DNA of 64,000 bases from Tenacibaculum discolor (GTDB lineage Bacteria; Bacteroidota; Bacteroidia; Flavobacteriales; Flavobacteriaceae): NCBI RefSeq assembly GCF_003664185.1, contig NZ_RCCS01000007.1:186001-250000 (forward strand), given 5' to 3'. The notes under the pieces were generated by a model. The model saw nothing but the letters and a program-made list of their open reading frames with translations. It had not been told where the DNA came from and did no database searches. Position 1 is the first letter of the stretch. The number at the start of each line of letters is the position of its first letter. The position numbers were made by a program, and so were the translations under genes. Below, in pieces: positions 43,291 to 52,423 of the stretch.

Positions 43291-44622
43291 TTAATTATCC
43301 TCCTTTTCTTTCTCTTGTTGTTCTTCTTTCTTGATTTCTTCTTCTAGCTTTTTTATCTCTTTTTCAAGTTTTAAACGCTCTTTTTCTTTACGCTTGGCTT
43401 CTTTTTCTTCTTCTTCTTTTATCTTCTTCTCAAGCTTTAGGCGTTCTTTTTCTTTACGTTTAGCTTCTTTTTCAGCTTTCTTTTTAGCCTTTTTAGCGGC
43501 TTTTCTTTCTTCTTTGGCTGTTTTTTTCTTTTGTTTTTTATCTTCTTTAACGATCATGTCAACTAAAGACTCTTGACGTTGTCTCTTTGGTTTTTCATTT
43601 AAAAGGTCACTATCACCAGAGTCAGTATTCGAATCAATTTTTCGTTTATCTTTTTTAGAAAATAATTTACCTACTTTGCTAAACATACGACCAAAGAAGT
43701 TTCTATCCTCGTCATATTTAACAGGTTTTTCTTTTTCAATTTTGTTTCCGAATTCGTCTATCTCAACAAAATCATCTTTATGTCTATTAAGTCTGTACGA
43801 TACCCCTAAAGAACTATAAACTCCAATTTCATCTTGTTGTAAGTTAGCTCTTAAAGAAGCATTAAACTGTAAATTTTCGCTAAAAAGATAGGCAGCTCCA
43901 GCTCCTATATTTGTTTTTTTCTCATACTTTTCAAAAATACCCTGCATTTCAGCAAAACCAGACCAGTAATCATTGAAGTTATAAGTACCAGTTACTATAT
44001 AAGAAAACTGAGAAAAATCAGTACCAATATAATCGTAATGAAGGTTGGTGATAACATTTAACTTGTCGGAAAGTTCATTTTGTAATAAAACGCCAATTTT
44101 AGGACTAAACCCACCTCTTTCATGGTAATCAGTTAAAAAGCTTCCAATATTTATTCCAGCAGAAACACCAATATGTGGTATCCATCTTTTCCAGTCGAAA
44201 GAGTGTCTTTTTTTCCAACTTCTTATTTCTTTGCTTTTATCATCATATTTAGGAGCATAAATCATATACTTTGCACCTAAGCTAAATTGACTCAATCCTG
44301 TTTTATTATAAGATGATTCAAAAATATTTTTAAAAGCAATTTTATCTCTTTGTAAAGAAGTATTAAAATTAACTTCTAGCTTTTCAGAAATAAAACTAGT
44401 TCTAAAAAATAAATTTAAACCTAGTGCTTCAGGGTTACTAAAGGTAGGTGTAGGATTCATCTTTCTATAAAAAACACTTGTTTCAAACTGATAAACTCCC
44501 GAGCCAACACTATAAGGGCTCTCAGAGAAACCTGGCCTATTTGAATTTATAACAGGTGTATATTGCGCGTTAGCAGTTAAAATTGAGCAAAAAACAAAAA
44601 GGATAAGAAGTTTCTTAATCAT
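43291..44622 (-). CDS. Outer-membrane beta-barrel (Phenol_MetA_deg-like transporter) with charged repeat tail
   Basis: 443 residues from the ATG at 44622 (signal peptide, cleavage near NAQ); an earlier ATG gives 16 more residues with no signal fit. Residues about 20-300 form a transporter-type beta barrel (INSNRPGFSESPYSVGSGVYQFE start; LSQFSLGAKYMIYAPKY; SAGINIGSF; GAGAAYLFSENLQFNASLR; SLGVSYRL). After about residue 320 comes a highly charged Lys/Glu/Arg tail of about 120 residues with a 22-residue tandem repeat (EAKRKEKERLKLEK twice) likely to form a long coiled coil in the periplasm. The barrel family name reflects homology, not a proven substrate. Confidence 0.8.
   Translation of the reverse strand: MIKKLLILFVFCSILTANAQYTPVINSNRPGFSESPYSVGSGVYQFETSVFYRKMNPTPTFSNPEALGLNLFFRTSFISEKLEVNFNTSLQRDKIAFKNIFESSYNKTGLSQFSLGAKYMIYAPKYDDKSKEIRSWKKRHSFDWKRWIPHIGVSAGINIGSFLTDYHERGGFSPKIGVLLQNELSDKLNVITNLHYDYIGTDFSQFSYIVTGTYNFNDYWSGFAEMQGIFEKYEKKTNIGAGAAYLFSENLQFNASLRANLQQDEIGVYSSLGVSYRLNRHKDDFVEIDEFGNKIEKEKPVKYDEDRNFFGRMFSKVGKLFSKKDKRKIDSNTDSGDSDLLNEKPKRQRQESLVDMIVKEDKKQKKKTAKEERKAAKKAKKKAEKEAKRKEKERLKLEKKIKEEEEKEAKRKEKERLKLEKEIKKLEEEIKKEEQQEKEKEDN
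43340..43480 (-). repeat. 66-bp tandem repeat coding for the charged tail
   Basis: Two near-copies of a 66-bp unit code for EKEAKRKEKERLKLEKxIKx, with partial copies on each side. Low-complexity purine-rich DNA that is prone to slippage. Confidence 0.6.
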
Positions 44623-44727
44623 ATAATAAATCCAAATTTTCAGGTTGTACAAACATACGTAAAAATACAATTACCTATATAATATAAGTTTTGTAAACTC
44701 TTAACGCTTCCTTTTGCTTCAAATTGT

Positions 44728-44735
44728 TATTTTTG
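44728..44735 (+). promoter_or_regulatory. Bacteroidota -7 element for DUF4834-YfhO
   Basis: TATTTTTG, exact match, 27 bases before the ATG at 44763. It lies inside a longer reading of the frame (start at 44724), which is therefore rejected. Confidence 0.5.
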
Positions 44736-44762
44736 ATTGATTTTTTTATTTTTAAGAAAAAG

Positions 44763-45044
44763 ATGACATATTTAAATGAAGCTGGACCTGTGAATTTTAT
44801 AAAAACCATATTAATTATTCTGTTAGTTTATTATGCTATTAAGTTTTTAGCAAAACTTTTTGGACCATACTTAATAAAAAAAGCAGTAGACAAAGTACAA
44901 AAGAAAGCTGAGCAACAGTATAGAAACCAACAACAAACATCTGATGTTGAAGTAGGAAAGACTGTTATTGATAAAAAGCCAAATAATTCAAAAGAAAGTA
45001 ATAATTCTGTTGGCGAGTACGTTGACTATGAAGAAATAGACTAA
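44763..45044 (+). CDS. DUF4834 family membrane protein
   Basis: 93 residues from ATG 44763. One membrane helix (FIKTILIILLVYYAIKFLAKLF) near the N-terminus, then GPYLIKKAVDKVQKKAEQQY and a charged, Asn/Ser-rich tail. It is the family that precedes YfhO in Flavobacteriia. Two bases separate its stop from the yfhO start, so they are co-expressed. Function unknown; a small partner of the large membrane protein is plausible. Confidence 0.82.
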   Translation: MTYLNEAGPVNFIKTILIILLVYYAIKFLAKLFGPYLIKKAVDKVQKKAEQQYRNQQQTSDVEVGKTVIDKKPNNSKESNNSVGEYVDYEEID

Positions 45045-45046
45045 CC

Positions 45047-47440
45047 ATGAACTTAAAGAAATTTTTACCGTTTGCAATAGCAATTATTGTTTTTGCAATA
45101 GCATCTGTATTGTATTTTAATCCGGTTTTAAGCGGAAAACAAATTAAACAAAGTGACATTACCCAGTTTATAGGAATGTCAAAAGATGTAAAAGAGTATA
45201 GAGCAGAAAAAGGAGAAGAGCCGTATTGGTTAAATAATGCTTTTAGCGGAATGCCAGCATATCAAGTAAGTGCTTATTATCCTAATGATTTTGTGCGTTA
45301 TATTGATAAAGCAATTCGTTTTTTACCTAGACCAACAGATTACCTTTTCTTATATTTTTTAAGTTTTTTCTTGTTGTTAACAGCTTTAAAGGTAGATTGG
45401 AAGCTAGCTGTTTTAGGAAGTTTGTCCTTTGGTTTTTCTACGTATTTAATAATTATTTTTGGAGCTGGTCACAATGCGAAAGCACATGCTATAGGCTATA
45501 TGCCAATGGTGATTGCAGGAGTAATTTATATTTTTAGAAAGCGATATTTACTCGGGTTTATTCTAACGGCCTTGGCAATGGCTTTAGAGATTTATTCAAA
45601 TCATCCGCAAATGACTTATTATTTAGGATTTTGTTTGTTGATTTTGGCAGTTGTTGAAGGTATTGAAGCTTTCAAATCGAGAACATTGCCTGTGTTTTTT
45701 AAACAATCAGCTATTTTAGTAGCAGCAATGTTAATTGGTATTGGAGCTAATTCTACTAGGTTGTTAGCTATGAAAGAATATGCTGATTATAGTACACGAG
45801 GTAAATCGGAGTTAACAATTACTCCTGAAGGGATGCCTAAAGAAAAATCTTCTGGATTAGATAAGGAGTACATAACAGAGTATAGTTATGGAATTGCTGA
45901 GACATTTAATTTATTAATTCCTCGTTTTATGGGTGGAGGAACAGTTGAAGAGTTAGGTGAGAACTCTAATTTTTATCAAGTTTTAGAACAAAATGCAGGT
46001 AGAAGTGTAGCAAAAGACTATTCTAGTCAAGTTTTAACTTATTGGGGAAAGCAACCTATTGTTGAAGCACCAGCTTATATTGGGGCAATTGTTTTTTTCT
46101 TGTTCTTTTTAGGAATTTTCTTAGTAAAAGGACGATTAAAATATTGGTTGGTTGCAGCCACTATTTTTTCCATCGTATTAAGTTGGGGTAAAAACTTCTC
46201 CATAGTAACGAACTTTTTTATTGACTATATTCCGTTATATAATAAGTTTAGAGCAGTTTCATCTATTCAAGTAATTGCAGAATTATGTGTTCCGTTGTTA
46301 GGTGTTCTAGCATTAAAAGAATTTTTCTCTTCTGAGAATTCTTCCGAAGAAAAAGAAGATGCAGTAAAGAAAGCTTTTTATATTGTAGGAGGTATTTCTT
46401 TACTATTCTTACTGTTTGGATCTAGTTTGTTTGCTTTTGAAGGATTACGAGATGCGCAATATCAGCAACTTCCAGAGTTAATTGATGCTTTAATTGCAGA
46501 TAGAAAATCAATGTTATTTAACGATAGTTTACGTTCTCTTTTGCTTGTTTTAGCTGTTGCAGGAATGTTATGGTTTTATTTAAAAGGAAAACTGAAGCAA
46601 GTACCTGTATTGATTGTATTGGGAGGATTAATAATTTTTGATTTAGTGTCAATAGATGCTAATTATGTTAATAAAGAAGATTTTACATTAGCAAGAAGAG
46701 TGCAAAAACCATTTACAGCAACAAAAGCTGATACAGAAATTTTAAAAGATAAAGGATATTACAGAGTTGTTAATTTTAGTGTAAGTCCTATGCAAGATGG
46801 TAGAACTTCATATTTCCATAATTCGATAGGAGGGTACCATGCTGCAAAAATGAAACGTTATCAAGAGTTGTTTGATTATCAAATAGCTAAAAATAATATG
46901 GAAGTACTAAATATGTTAAATACCAAGTACTTTATTATTAGTGATGAACAATTTCAAGAAAACCCTAAAGCGAACGGAAATGTATGGTTTGTAAACTTTT
47001 TAAAAGAGGTTAATTCAGCTAATGAAGAAATTGTAGCATTAGATAGTTTGAATACTAAATCAGAAGCGGTTATTAACTCAAAGGAGTTTAAAGTAGGAGT
47101 TGATACATTTCAAAAAGACTCAACAGCTACTATCTCTTTAGTAAAGAAGGACCTTACTGAATTGATGTATGAGTCAAATACAAATTCAAATCAATTTGCT
47201 GTATTTTCAGAAATTTATTATAAAGATGGATGGAATGCTTATATTGATGGAAATAGTGTACCATACTATAGAGTAAACTATGTTTTAAGAGGAATGGAAG
47301 TTCCTAAAGGAAAACATACTATAACTTTTAAATATGAACCTAGTGTAATAAAAACAGGAAGTTTATTGTCTTTATTCTGTTATGCTTTATTACTGATAAT
47401 ACCTATTGGTTGGTATGTAATAAAAAGAAAGAAGAACTAA
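45047..47440 (+). CDS. YfhO family large membrane protein
   Basis: 797 residues with about 12-13 membrane segments and a large extracytoplasmic C-terminal part before a last helix. Matches the YfhO/GT-C-like family: PYWLNNAFSGMPAYQVSAYYP at the first loop, ANHPQMTYYLGFCL-type stretch (SNHPQMTYYLGFCLLI), LLIPRFMGGG, GWNAYIDG near the end (YKDGWNAYIDGNSVPYYR). YfhO of Gram-positive bacteria glycosylates lipoteichoic acid, so a lipid-linked sugar transferase role is possible but unproven here. Its stop overlaps the convergent AraC-TPR gene by 4 nt. Confidence 0.87.
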   Translation: MNLKKFLPFAIAIIVFAIASVLYFNPVLSGKQIKQSDITQFIGMSKDVKEYRAEKGEEPYWLNNAFSGMPAYQVSAYYPNDFVRYIDKAIRFLPRPTDYLFLYFLSFFLLLTALKVDWKLAVLGSLSFGFSTYLIIIFGAGHNAKAHAIGYMPMVIAGVIYIFRKRYLLGFILTALAMALEIYSNHPQMTYYLGFCLLILAVVEGIEAFKSRTLPVFFKQSAILVAAMLIGIGANSTRLLAMKEYADYSTRGKSELTITPEGMPKEKSSGLDKEYITEYSYGIAETFNLLIPRFMGGGTVEELGENSNFYQVLEQNAGRSVAKDYSSQVLTYWGKQPIVEAPAYIGAIVFFLFFLGIFLVKGRLKYWLVAATIFSIVLSWGKNFSIVTNFFIDYIPLYNKFRAVSSIQVIAELCVPLLGVLALKEFFSSENSSEEKEDAVKKAFYIVGGISLLFLLFGSSLFAFEGLRDAQYQQLPELIDALIADRKSMLFNDSLRSLLLVLAVAGMLWFYLKGKLKQVPVLIVLGGLIIFDLVSIDANYVNKEDFTLARRVQKPFTATKADTEILKDKGYYRVVNFSVSPMQDGRTSYFHNSIGGYHAAKMKRYQELFDYQIAKNNMEVLNMLNTKYFIISDEQFQENPKANGNVWFVNFLKEVNSANEEIVALDSLNTKSEAVINSKEFKVGVDTFQKDSTATISLVKKDLTELMYESNTNSNQFAVFSEIYYKDGWNAYIDGNSVPYYRVNYVLRGMEVPKGKHTITFKYEPSVIKTGSLLSLFCYALLLIIPIGWYVIKRKKN

Positions 47441-49125
47441 TTCTCAATACTTTTTAAAAAAGCAGAAGGAGTTATACCAATGTGTTTTTTAAATGCTCTT
47501 GTAAAAGCAGATGCATTGGTATAGCCTATTTCTTCAGCTATGGTTTGTATAGAATATTTTCTAAAATTTTTGTCTGTCTTTAATTTTTCTACCACATAGT
47601 TAATCTTAAGCTTAGTACAGTATTGCTTAAAAGATTCATCATGATGTTTATTAAAAACAAATGAAATATATGTAGTGTTAGTATCTAGTTTTTCTGCAAT
47701 GTAATTAATTGAAAATTCAGGTTTTAAAAAGTCTAAACTTTCAGTTACGTTTTTAAATTCATCAAGAATTTTGGTTTCTAAAGCCTCATCAATATTATAC
47801 TCTTTTCTTTCAGTTTCTATAGGTTTGTTTTTATTCATTATTAAAATAAGCTGTTTTTTCTTTTCTTTCTCTTTATTTAAAAGATAAAAGGTGATAATAA
47901 TAAAAGTTAATAGTAATACTATAAAAGAAATGATAAGGTTTCGTTGCTTTTTGGCTTCTCTTTTTTCTATAGTTTTGTTGAGTTTTTTAGCCTGCTCAAA
48001 GTTGTTGTTGTAAAATAAATTAAAAGTTTTATCCTTAGTGTTTTTTGCCAAATTATACTGATCTAAAGTAAGTTTAGAATATTTATAGGCACTATCTAGT
48101 TTGTTTAAATTATTGTATTCTTTAGAGAGTATATCATAAATAGTAATAAGTTTACTTGTTTCGCATTTTTTGTGATTCTTTAAGAGTTTGTTTGAATAAT
48201 AAATAGCAGAATCAGGTTTTTTCAAGTTGTGAAAGCAGATAGCTTTTTGAAAATACTCTCTGTGAAAATAAGGATACCCGTTACTTATGTTTTTGTAATT
48301 ATTTATTAAATCAATAGCTTTAGAAAATTCTTTTCTGGCTATTAACACTTCAGTTTTTCTTAAGTTATAAAAGATTTCAGAGTCCTTATGCTCGGGTATA
48401 AACTGTTGAGTTATTTTATAAGCTTTGTTAAAATAGTAATCAGCTGAATCTAGATAAGTTTTATTTGGCTTTTTACTGTTAATAGACATATAAGTGTTTC
48501 CAAGGCAATTAAAAGAATTAGCCTTCCATTGAAGAAAAAAACTATTCTTTTGAACACTTTTTAGAATAGGGTTTTTAGATTCAGAGATAGTGTTTAATAA
48601 TATAGCTTTCGATTTTTCTTGCATGTTAAGCTTATTTTTTATTACAGCTTTACTGAGAGCAAGACCTAACTTATTTCTAATCCATTTTTGATCTTGAATA
48701 GGATGATTTAATATTTCATGTTCATATTTTATGAGAATAGAGTATGCTTCTTCATATTTTTCTTGGTTTTTTTTAAGCCAAAAAAGTCTATTTAAGGCAG
48801 CAATTTTCCTGTCAATAAGGCAAGTTAAATTTTCCACCTTTAACAAAGAGTCTACTTGTTTTATTACATTGATAGATATTCTTTCAGCCTTATCATATTT
48901 TTTTAATCTATAAAAGCCATAAGCTCTACCAGTAGAGGCCTCTATTTTTTTACAGATATTGTTAGAGTTTTCTAATTGATCACAATAAAAAAATAAGCTA
49001 TCACTATTTATATTTTTATAAAAGTCAATTTTACTATGATTTATAGAGTCTAAATACTTCGTTTGGGGAATTATTTTTAAAGAAGAGAATAAGGTTATAA
49101 GTATTATAATTATAAATCTGGTCAT
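47437..49125 (-). CDS. TPR-containing membrane-bound AraC-family regulator
   Basis: 562 residues: signal peptide, about 380 residues of TPR-like helical repeats outside the membrane (AERISINVIKQVDSLLK, YFNKAYKITQQFIPE, AICFHNLKKPDSAIYYSNKL), one membrane helix (about 413-435, IISFIVLLLTFIIITFYLL), then a cytoplasmic AraC domain (INYIAEKLDTNTTYISFVFN, IQTIAEEIGYTNASAFTRAF, HIGITPSAF). This layout is a flavobacterial one-component sensor that reads an outside signal through TPR repeats. The target is unknown; the divergent neighbours are a candidate small RNA and the polysaccharide operon. Confidence 0.88.
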   Translation of the reverse strand: MTRFIIIILITLFSSLKIIPQTKYLDSINHSKIDFYKNINSDSLFFYCDQLENSNNICKKIEASTGRAYGFYRLKKYDKAERISINVIKQVDSLLKVENLTCLIDRKIAALNRLFWLKKNQEKYEEAYSILIKYEHEILNHPIQDQKWIRNKLGLALSKAVIKNKLNMQEKSKAILLNTISESKNPILKSVQKNSFFLQWKANSFNCLGNTYMSINSKKPNKTYLDSADYYFNKAYKITQQFIPEHKDSEIFYNLRKTEVLIARKEFSKAIDLINNYKNISNGYPYFHREYFQKAICFHNLKKPDSAIYYSNKLLKNHKKCETSKLITIYDILSKEYNNLNKLDSAYKYSKLTLDQYNLAKNTKDKTFNLFYNNNFEQAKKLNKTIEKREAKKQRNLIISFIVLLLTFIIITFYLLNKEKEKKKQLILIMNKNKPIETERKEYNIDEALETKILDEFKNVTESLDFLKPEFSINYIAEKLDTNTTYISFVFNKHHDESFKQYCTKLKINYVVEKLKTDKNFRKYSIQTIAEEIGYTNASAFTRAFKKHIGITPSAFLKSIEN

Positions 49126-49260
49126 CTTAATATAAATCAGTCAAATAAAGAAAGCTCTTTTTCTAAAAAAACATATGCAACAACTTCAAATATACATTAT
49201 TTTAATGATGCTTTTTATAAAATACGGTATATAATGTTTTTTTTATAAGTGAAACAATAA

Positions 49261-49268
49261 TATGTTTG
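49261..49268 (+). promoter_or_regulatory. -7 promoter element of a candidate small RNA
   Basis: TATGTTTG, exact TAnnTTTG match. No clear -33 TTG, only a T-rich stretch about 20 bases before. Confidence 0.5.
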
Positions 49269-49274
49269 TAGCAT

Positions 49275-49362
49275 GTAAAACGTACTAATTAAAATAAGTA
49301 CGAATTGCTATGGAAAACTAAATAGTTAAAAGCGAAGGAGTAATCTTTCGCTTTTGTTTTTT
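49275..49362 (+). ncRNA. Candidate small RNA or orphan leader, about 88 nt
   Basis: Predicted from promoter and terminator, not by family. The transcript would hold hairpin CGTACT/AGTACG (49281-49302), a single-stranded middle that includes the mini-frame ATG GAA AAC TAA, and a terminator stem AAAAGCGAA/TTCGCTTTT (49328-49336 with 49347-49355) followed by GTTTTTTA. It lies 76 bases before the polysaccharide operon, which has its own promoter. It is either an independent small RNA or an attenuated leader of that operon. Confidence 0.45.
49328..49362 (+). terminator. Rho-independent terminator in the operon leader region
   Basis: 9-bp stem AAAAGCGAA with TTCGCTTTT, 10-base loop, then GTTTTTTA. 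No annotated gene ends here. Confidence 0.8.
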
Positions 49363-49395
49363 ATACGATGTTACTTAATTCTATTTTAAGCATTG

Positions 49396-49427
49396 TTGTT
49401 TGAAATGATAAAATAGTAATACATTTG
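49396..49427 (+). promoter_or_regulatory. Promoter of the polysaccharide operon
   Basis: TTG at 49396-49398, 21-base spacer, TACATTTG at 49420-49427. Both elements match. The leader before ATG 49439 would be about five bases. Confidence 0.6.
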
Positions 49428-49438
49428 TTATTAAAATA

Positions 49439-49972
49439 ATGTTCATGTATTCTAAACTACCTCAAAAAAGATATAAGCACACACTTGAATTTTTACAGAA
49501 GCATCTTCCTGCACCGGCTATTATACTAGATTTAGGAGTTCGTAACCCTTTTTCAGAAATAATGGAAGAGAACGGTTACACAGTTTATAATACTAATGGG
49601 GAAGATTTAGATTTGTTACCAGAAATAGTAAAAGAATATAAAGTAGATGCTGTAACAGCTTTTGAAATTTTTGAGCATTTGTTAGCCCCTTTCAATGTGT
49701 TAAGAGAAATTGAGGCAACAAAAATAATAACAACTATTCCATTAAAATTATGGTTTACGAGTGCTTATAGGAGTAAAACAGATATGTGGGATAGACATTA
49801 TCATGAGTTTGAAGATTGGCAGTACAATTGGTTATTAGAAAAGTCAGGTTGGAATATTGTTGATACCAAAAAATGGACTAGTCCAATAAATAAGCTTGGA
49901 ATTAGACCTGTTTTGAGAAAATATACTCCTAGGTATTATGCTGTATATGCAGAAAAAGATAATGTGAAATGA
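49439..49972 (+). CDS. SAM-dependent methyltransferase-like protein of the polysaccharide operon
   Basis: 177 residues. Methyltransferase motif I appears as AIILDLGVRNPFSEIM, the acidic turn as NTNGEDLD, and AFEIFEHLLAPFNVL resembles the motif after the cofactor site in class I enzymes. It may methylate a sugar or lipid intermediate of the pathway. ATG 49439 is taken; a second ATG at 49445 is possible. The stop overlaps the next gene in ATGA. Confidence 0.75.
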   Translation: MFMYSKLPQKRYKHTLEFLQKHLPAPAIILDLGVRNPFSEIMEENGYTVYNTNGEDLDLLPEIVKEYKVDAVTAFEIFEHLLAPFNVLREIEATKIITTIPLKLWFTSAYRSKTDMWDRHYHEFEDWQYNWLLEKSGWNIVDTKKWTSPINKLGIRPVLRKYTPRYYAVYAEKDNVK

Positions 49973-51141
49973 GAATAGGAATGATTTTAGATAAAACATT
50001 TCCTCCTGATCCAAGAGTGCATAATGAAGCTATAGAACTTATAAAAGCAGGTCACGAGGTTTTTTTGTTTTGTTTAACGTATACTAATGAGCCTTCAGAA
50101 GAGTTTATAAATGAGATAAAGGTAAAGAGATATAAGTCAAATAAGTTAGAGTATAAATTATCAGCTTTAGCTTATACAATACCGTTATATTCCATTCTAA
50201 TGAAAAAAAAGATAGCTCATTTTCTTAATAAATACGCTATAGAAGTCGTTCATGTACATGATATAGTTGTTGCAGAAGCTGTTCTATTAGCTAATAAAAA
50301 ACAACAATTACCACTTATATTAGATTTACATGAGAACAGGCCTGAGATAATGAAGTTTTATCCTCACTTAAAAAAGTTTCCGCAAAGTATTTTAATATCA
50401 ACTAATAAATGGAAGCAGAAAGAAGAGGAGTTTATTAAAAAAGCTAGCAGGGTAATAGTTGTTACTGAAGAAGCGAAAAAAGAGATATTAGGAAGAGTTA
50501 AAGTAGCAGCAAAAAAAATTTTTATAGTTCCTAATACTGTTAGAAATTCTTTTTTTAAATCATTAAATAAGCTTAAAAAACATACTGCAAAAAATAGCTT
50601 TAACTTATTATATATCGGAGATACAGGTGAAAGGAGAGGATTAAAAACAGTAATAAAAAGCCTACCTGTTTTAAAAAAGGATATAAAAAACATCAAAATA
50701 GTTATTGTAGGAAATGCGAATGACGATTTAAAAGCATTAGTAAAGGAGTTAGATGTAGAGAAATACGTTAGTTTTGAAGGTTGGCAGAATGAAGTGACAT
50801 TCCCAAGTTATATAAGTAATAGTGATATTTGTTTATCCCCACTACATAGAAATATTCACCATGATACTACACATGCAAATAAGTTATTTCAATATATGAG
50901 CTTAGGAAAACCTTTATTAGTTAGTGATGCCACAGCTCAAAAAAATATAATTGAAAAAGTAGGAGGAGGATTAGTACACGAAGAAAAAAATGTGGCTGAT
51001 TTTACAAAGAAAGTTTTAACTCTGTATAAAGAAGAACAATTAAGAGAAAGACTGGGGAAGAATGGTGAAACTTTTGTTAGAAATGAGTTTACTTGGGACA
51101 AGACATCAAAAGGATTGATAAACTTGTACAATAGTTTATAA
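49969..51141 (+). CDS. Family 4 glycosyltransferase (GT-B)
   Basis: 390 residues with GT-B fold: N-terminal GMILDKTFPPDPRVHNEAIEL, the usual opening of this group, then VVHVHDIVVAEAVLLA, and C-terminal NLLYIGDTGERRGLKTVI and LSPLHRNIHHDTTHANKLFQYMSLGKP, which contains the nucleotide-sugar-binding region with the E replaced by a less common form. Probably cytoplasmic face of the inner membrane. ATGA overlap with the methyltransferase gene. Donor sugar unknown. Confidence 0.88.
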   Translation: MRIGMILDKTFPPDPRVHNEAIELIKAGHEVFLFCLTYTNEPSEEFINEIKVKRYKSNKLEYKLSALAYTIPLYSILMKKKIAHFLNKYAIEVVHVHDIVVAEAVLLANKKQQLPLILDLHENRPEIMKFYPHLKKFPQSILISTNKWKQKEEEFIKKASRVIVVTEEAKKEILGRVKVAAKKIFIVPNTVRNSFFKSLNKLKKHTAKNSFNLLYIGDTGERRGLKTVIKSLPVLKKDIKNIKIVIVGNANDDLKALVKELDVEKYVSFEGWQNEVTFPSYISNSDICLSPLHRNIHHDTTHANKLFQYMSLGKPLLVSDATAQKNIIEKVGGGLVHEEKNVADFTKKVLTLYKEEQLRERLGKNGETFVRNEFTWDKTSKGLINLYNSL

Positions 51142-51142
51142 T

Positions 51143-52423
51143 TTGAAAGTATTAATAATTACATATTATTGGGTGCCTGCTGGAGGTTCTGGTATACAAC
51201 GATGGTTGAAGTTTGTAAAATATTTAAGAGATTTTAATATTGAACCAGTAGTTTTTACTGTTGACGGGGCAACATACCCGATTATAGATGAATCACTAAA
51301 AAAAGATGTTCCTAAGAATTTAGAAGTATTTAAAACTCCGATATGGGAACCTAATGATTTATTATCTGTTTTTAAGAAAAAAGAAACAAAAACAAGTGCA
51401 GGATTTCTAGACCCTAATCCAAGTTTTATAGGGAAGGTAATGCAGTATATTCGTGCTAACTATTTTATTCCTGACGCACGTAAGTTTTGGGTAAAACCTT
51501 CAGTTAAAAAACTTAAAAACTATTTAAAAGAAGGTGATATTGATGTTGTTATAACCACAGGCCCTCCACATAGCTTACATTTAATAGGACTAGAATTAAA
51601 AAAAGAATTAGGAGTAAAATGGATTACAGATTTTAGAGACCCTTGGACAGATATTGATTATTTTCATCAATTACCTTTAACTGAAAAATCTAAAATAAAA
51701 CATTATAAGCTAGAAGAGAAAGTTCTAAGATATGCTGATGCAAGTTTGGTAGTAGGGGAAACAATGAAAATGAATTATCAAAAATTTTCCAAAAATATTC
51801 ACGTTATAACCAATGGGTTTGATTCTGAATTGAATGATAAAGAAAATGTTGTTCTTGATAAAAAATTTTCAATAACGCATATAGGCTTGATGAATGCTGA
51901 TAGAAACCCTAAGGTTTTATGGAAAGCTTTATCAGAGTTATGTGTAGAAAATAATGAATTTGCAGAAGACTTAGAAATTAAACTTATAGGAAAAGTAGCT
52001 AAAGAAGTTGAAAAAGTTTTAGAAGGATATCAGTTTAAAAATATTACAAAAATTGCTTATGTTCCTCACCAAGAAGTACAGCAACACCAAAGAAAATCAC
52101 AAATTTTATTGTTAGCTGTAAATAAAGTACCAAGTGCTAAAGGGATTATAACAGGTAAAATTTTTGAATATTTACAAGCAAAACGTCCTATCTTAGCAGT
52201 AGGTCCAGAAGATGGTGATTTAGCAAAAATATTGGCTAAAACTAACTCAGGAACTATTGTTGATTTTGATGATGTAGTAAAAATGAAAAAAGAAATTAAA
52301 CTTCTCTATTATCAATATAAGAAAGGAGTTTTAGAAGTTAATTCTGAAAACATAGAGCAATATCATCGAAAAAAGCTAACTGAAAAATTATCTATCATAT
52401 TAAAACAAGTCGTTAATTCTTGA
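51143..52423 (+). CDS. Glycosyltransferase (GT-B, family 4-like)
   Basis: 426 residues. MKVLIITYYWVPAGGSGIQRW at the start, VVITTGPPHSLHLIGLELKK, GVKWITDFRDPWTDIDYF, HVITNGFDSE and a C-terminal KIFEYLQAKRPILAVGPEDGD, in which the E of the EX7E-like motif is visible. The start codon is TTG (51143), one base after the preceding stop; the conserved N-terminus starts right there and no ATG fits. Family members act on lipid-linked polysaccharide intermediates. Confidence 0.88.
   Translation: MKVLIITYYWVPAGGSGIQRWLKFVKYLRDFNIEPVVFTVDGATYPIIDESLKKDVPKNLEVFKTPIWEPNDLLSVFKKKETKTSAGFLDPNPSFIGKVMQYIRANYFIPDARKFWVKPSVKKLKNYLKEGDIDVVITTGPPHSLHLIGLELKKELGVKWITDFRDPWTDIDYFHQLPLTEKSKIKHYKLEEKVLRYADASLVVGETMKMNYQKFSKNIHVITNGFDSELNDKENVVLDKKFSITHIGLMNADRNPKVLWKALSELCVENNEFAEDLEIKLIGKVAKEVEKVLEGYQFKNITKIAYVPHQEVQQHQRKSQILLLAVNKVPSAKGIITGKIFEYLQAKRPILAVGPEDGDLAKILAKTNSGTIVDFDDVVKMKKEIKLLYYQYKKGVLEVNSENIEQYHRKKLTEKLSIILKQVVNS

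Larger units (their letters stand above)
49126..49438. other. Intergenic region between AraC-TPR gene and polysaccharide operon
   Basis: 313 bases with a complete small plus-strand transcription unit (promoter 49261-49268, terminator 49328-49362) and, after it, the operon promoter (49396-49427). A poly-T tract lies at 49237-49244. Confidence 0.6.

Noticed and set aside
43331-43576. Open frame on the plus strand opposite the charged tail, Ser and Phe rich
   Set aside because: It is the shadow of purine-rich repeat DNA coding for Lys and Glu on the other strand; composition explains it.
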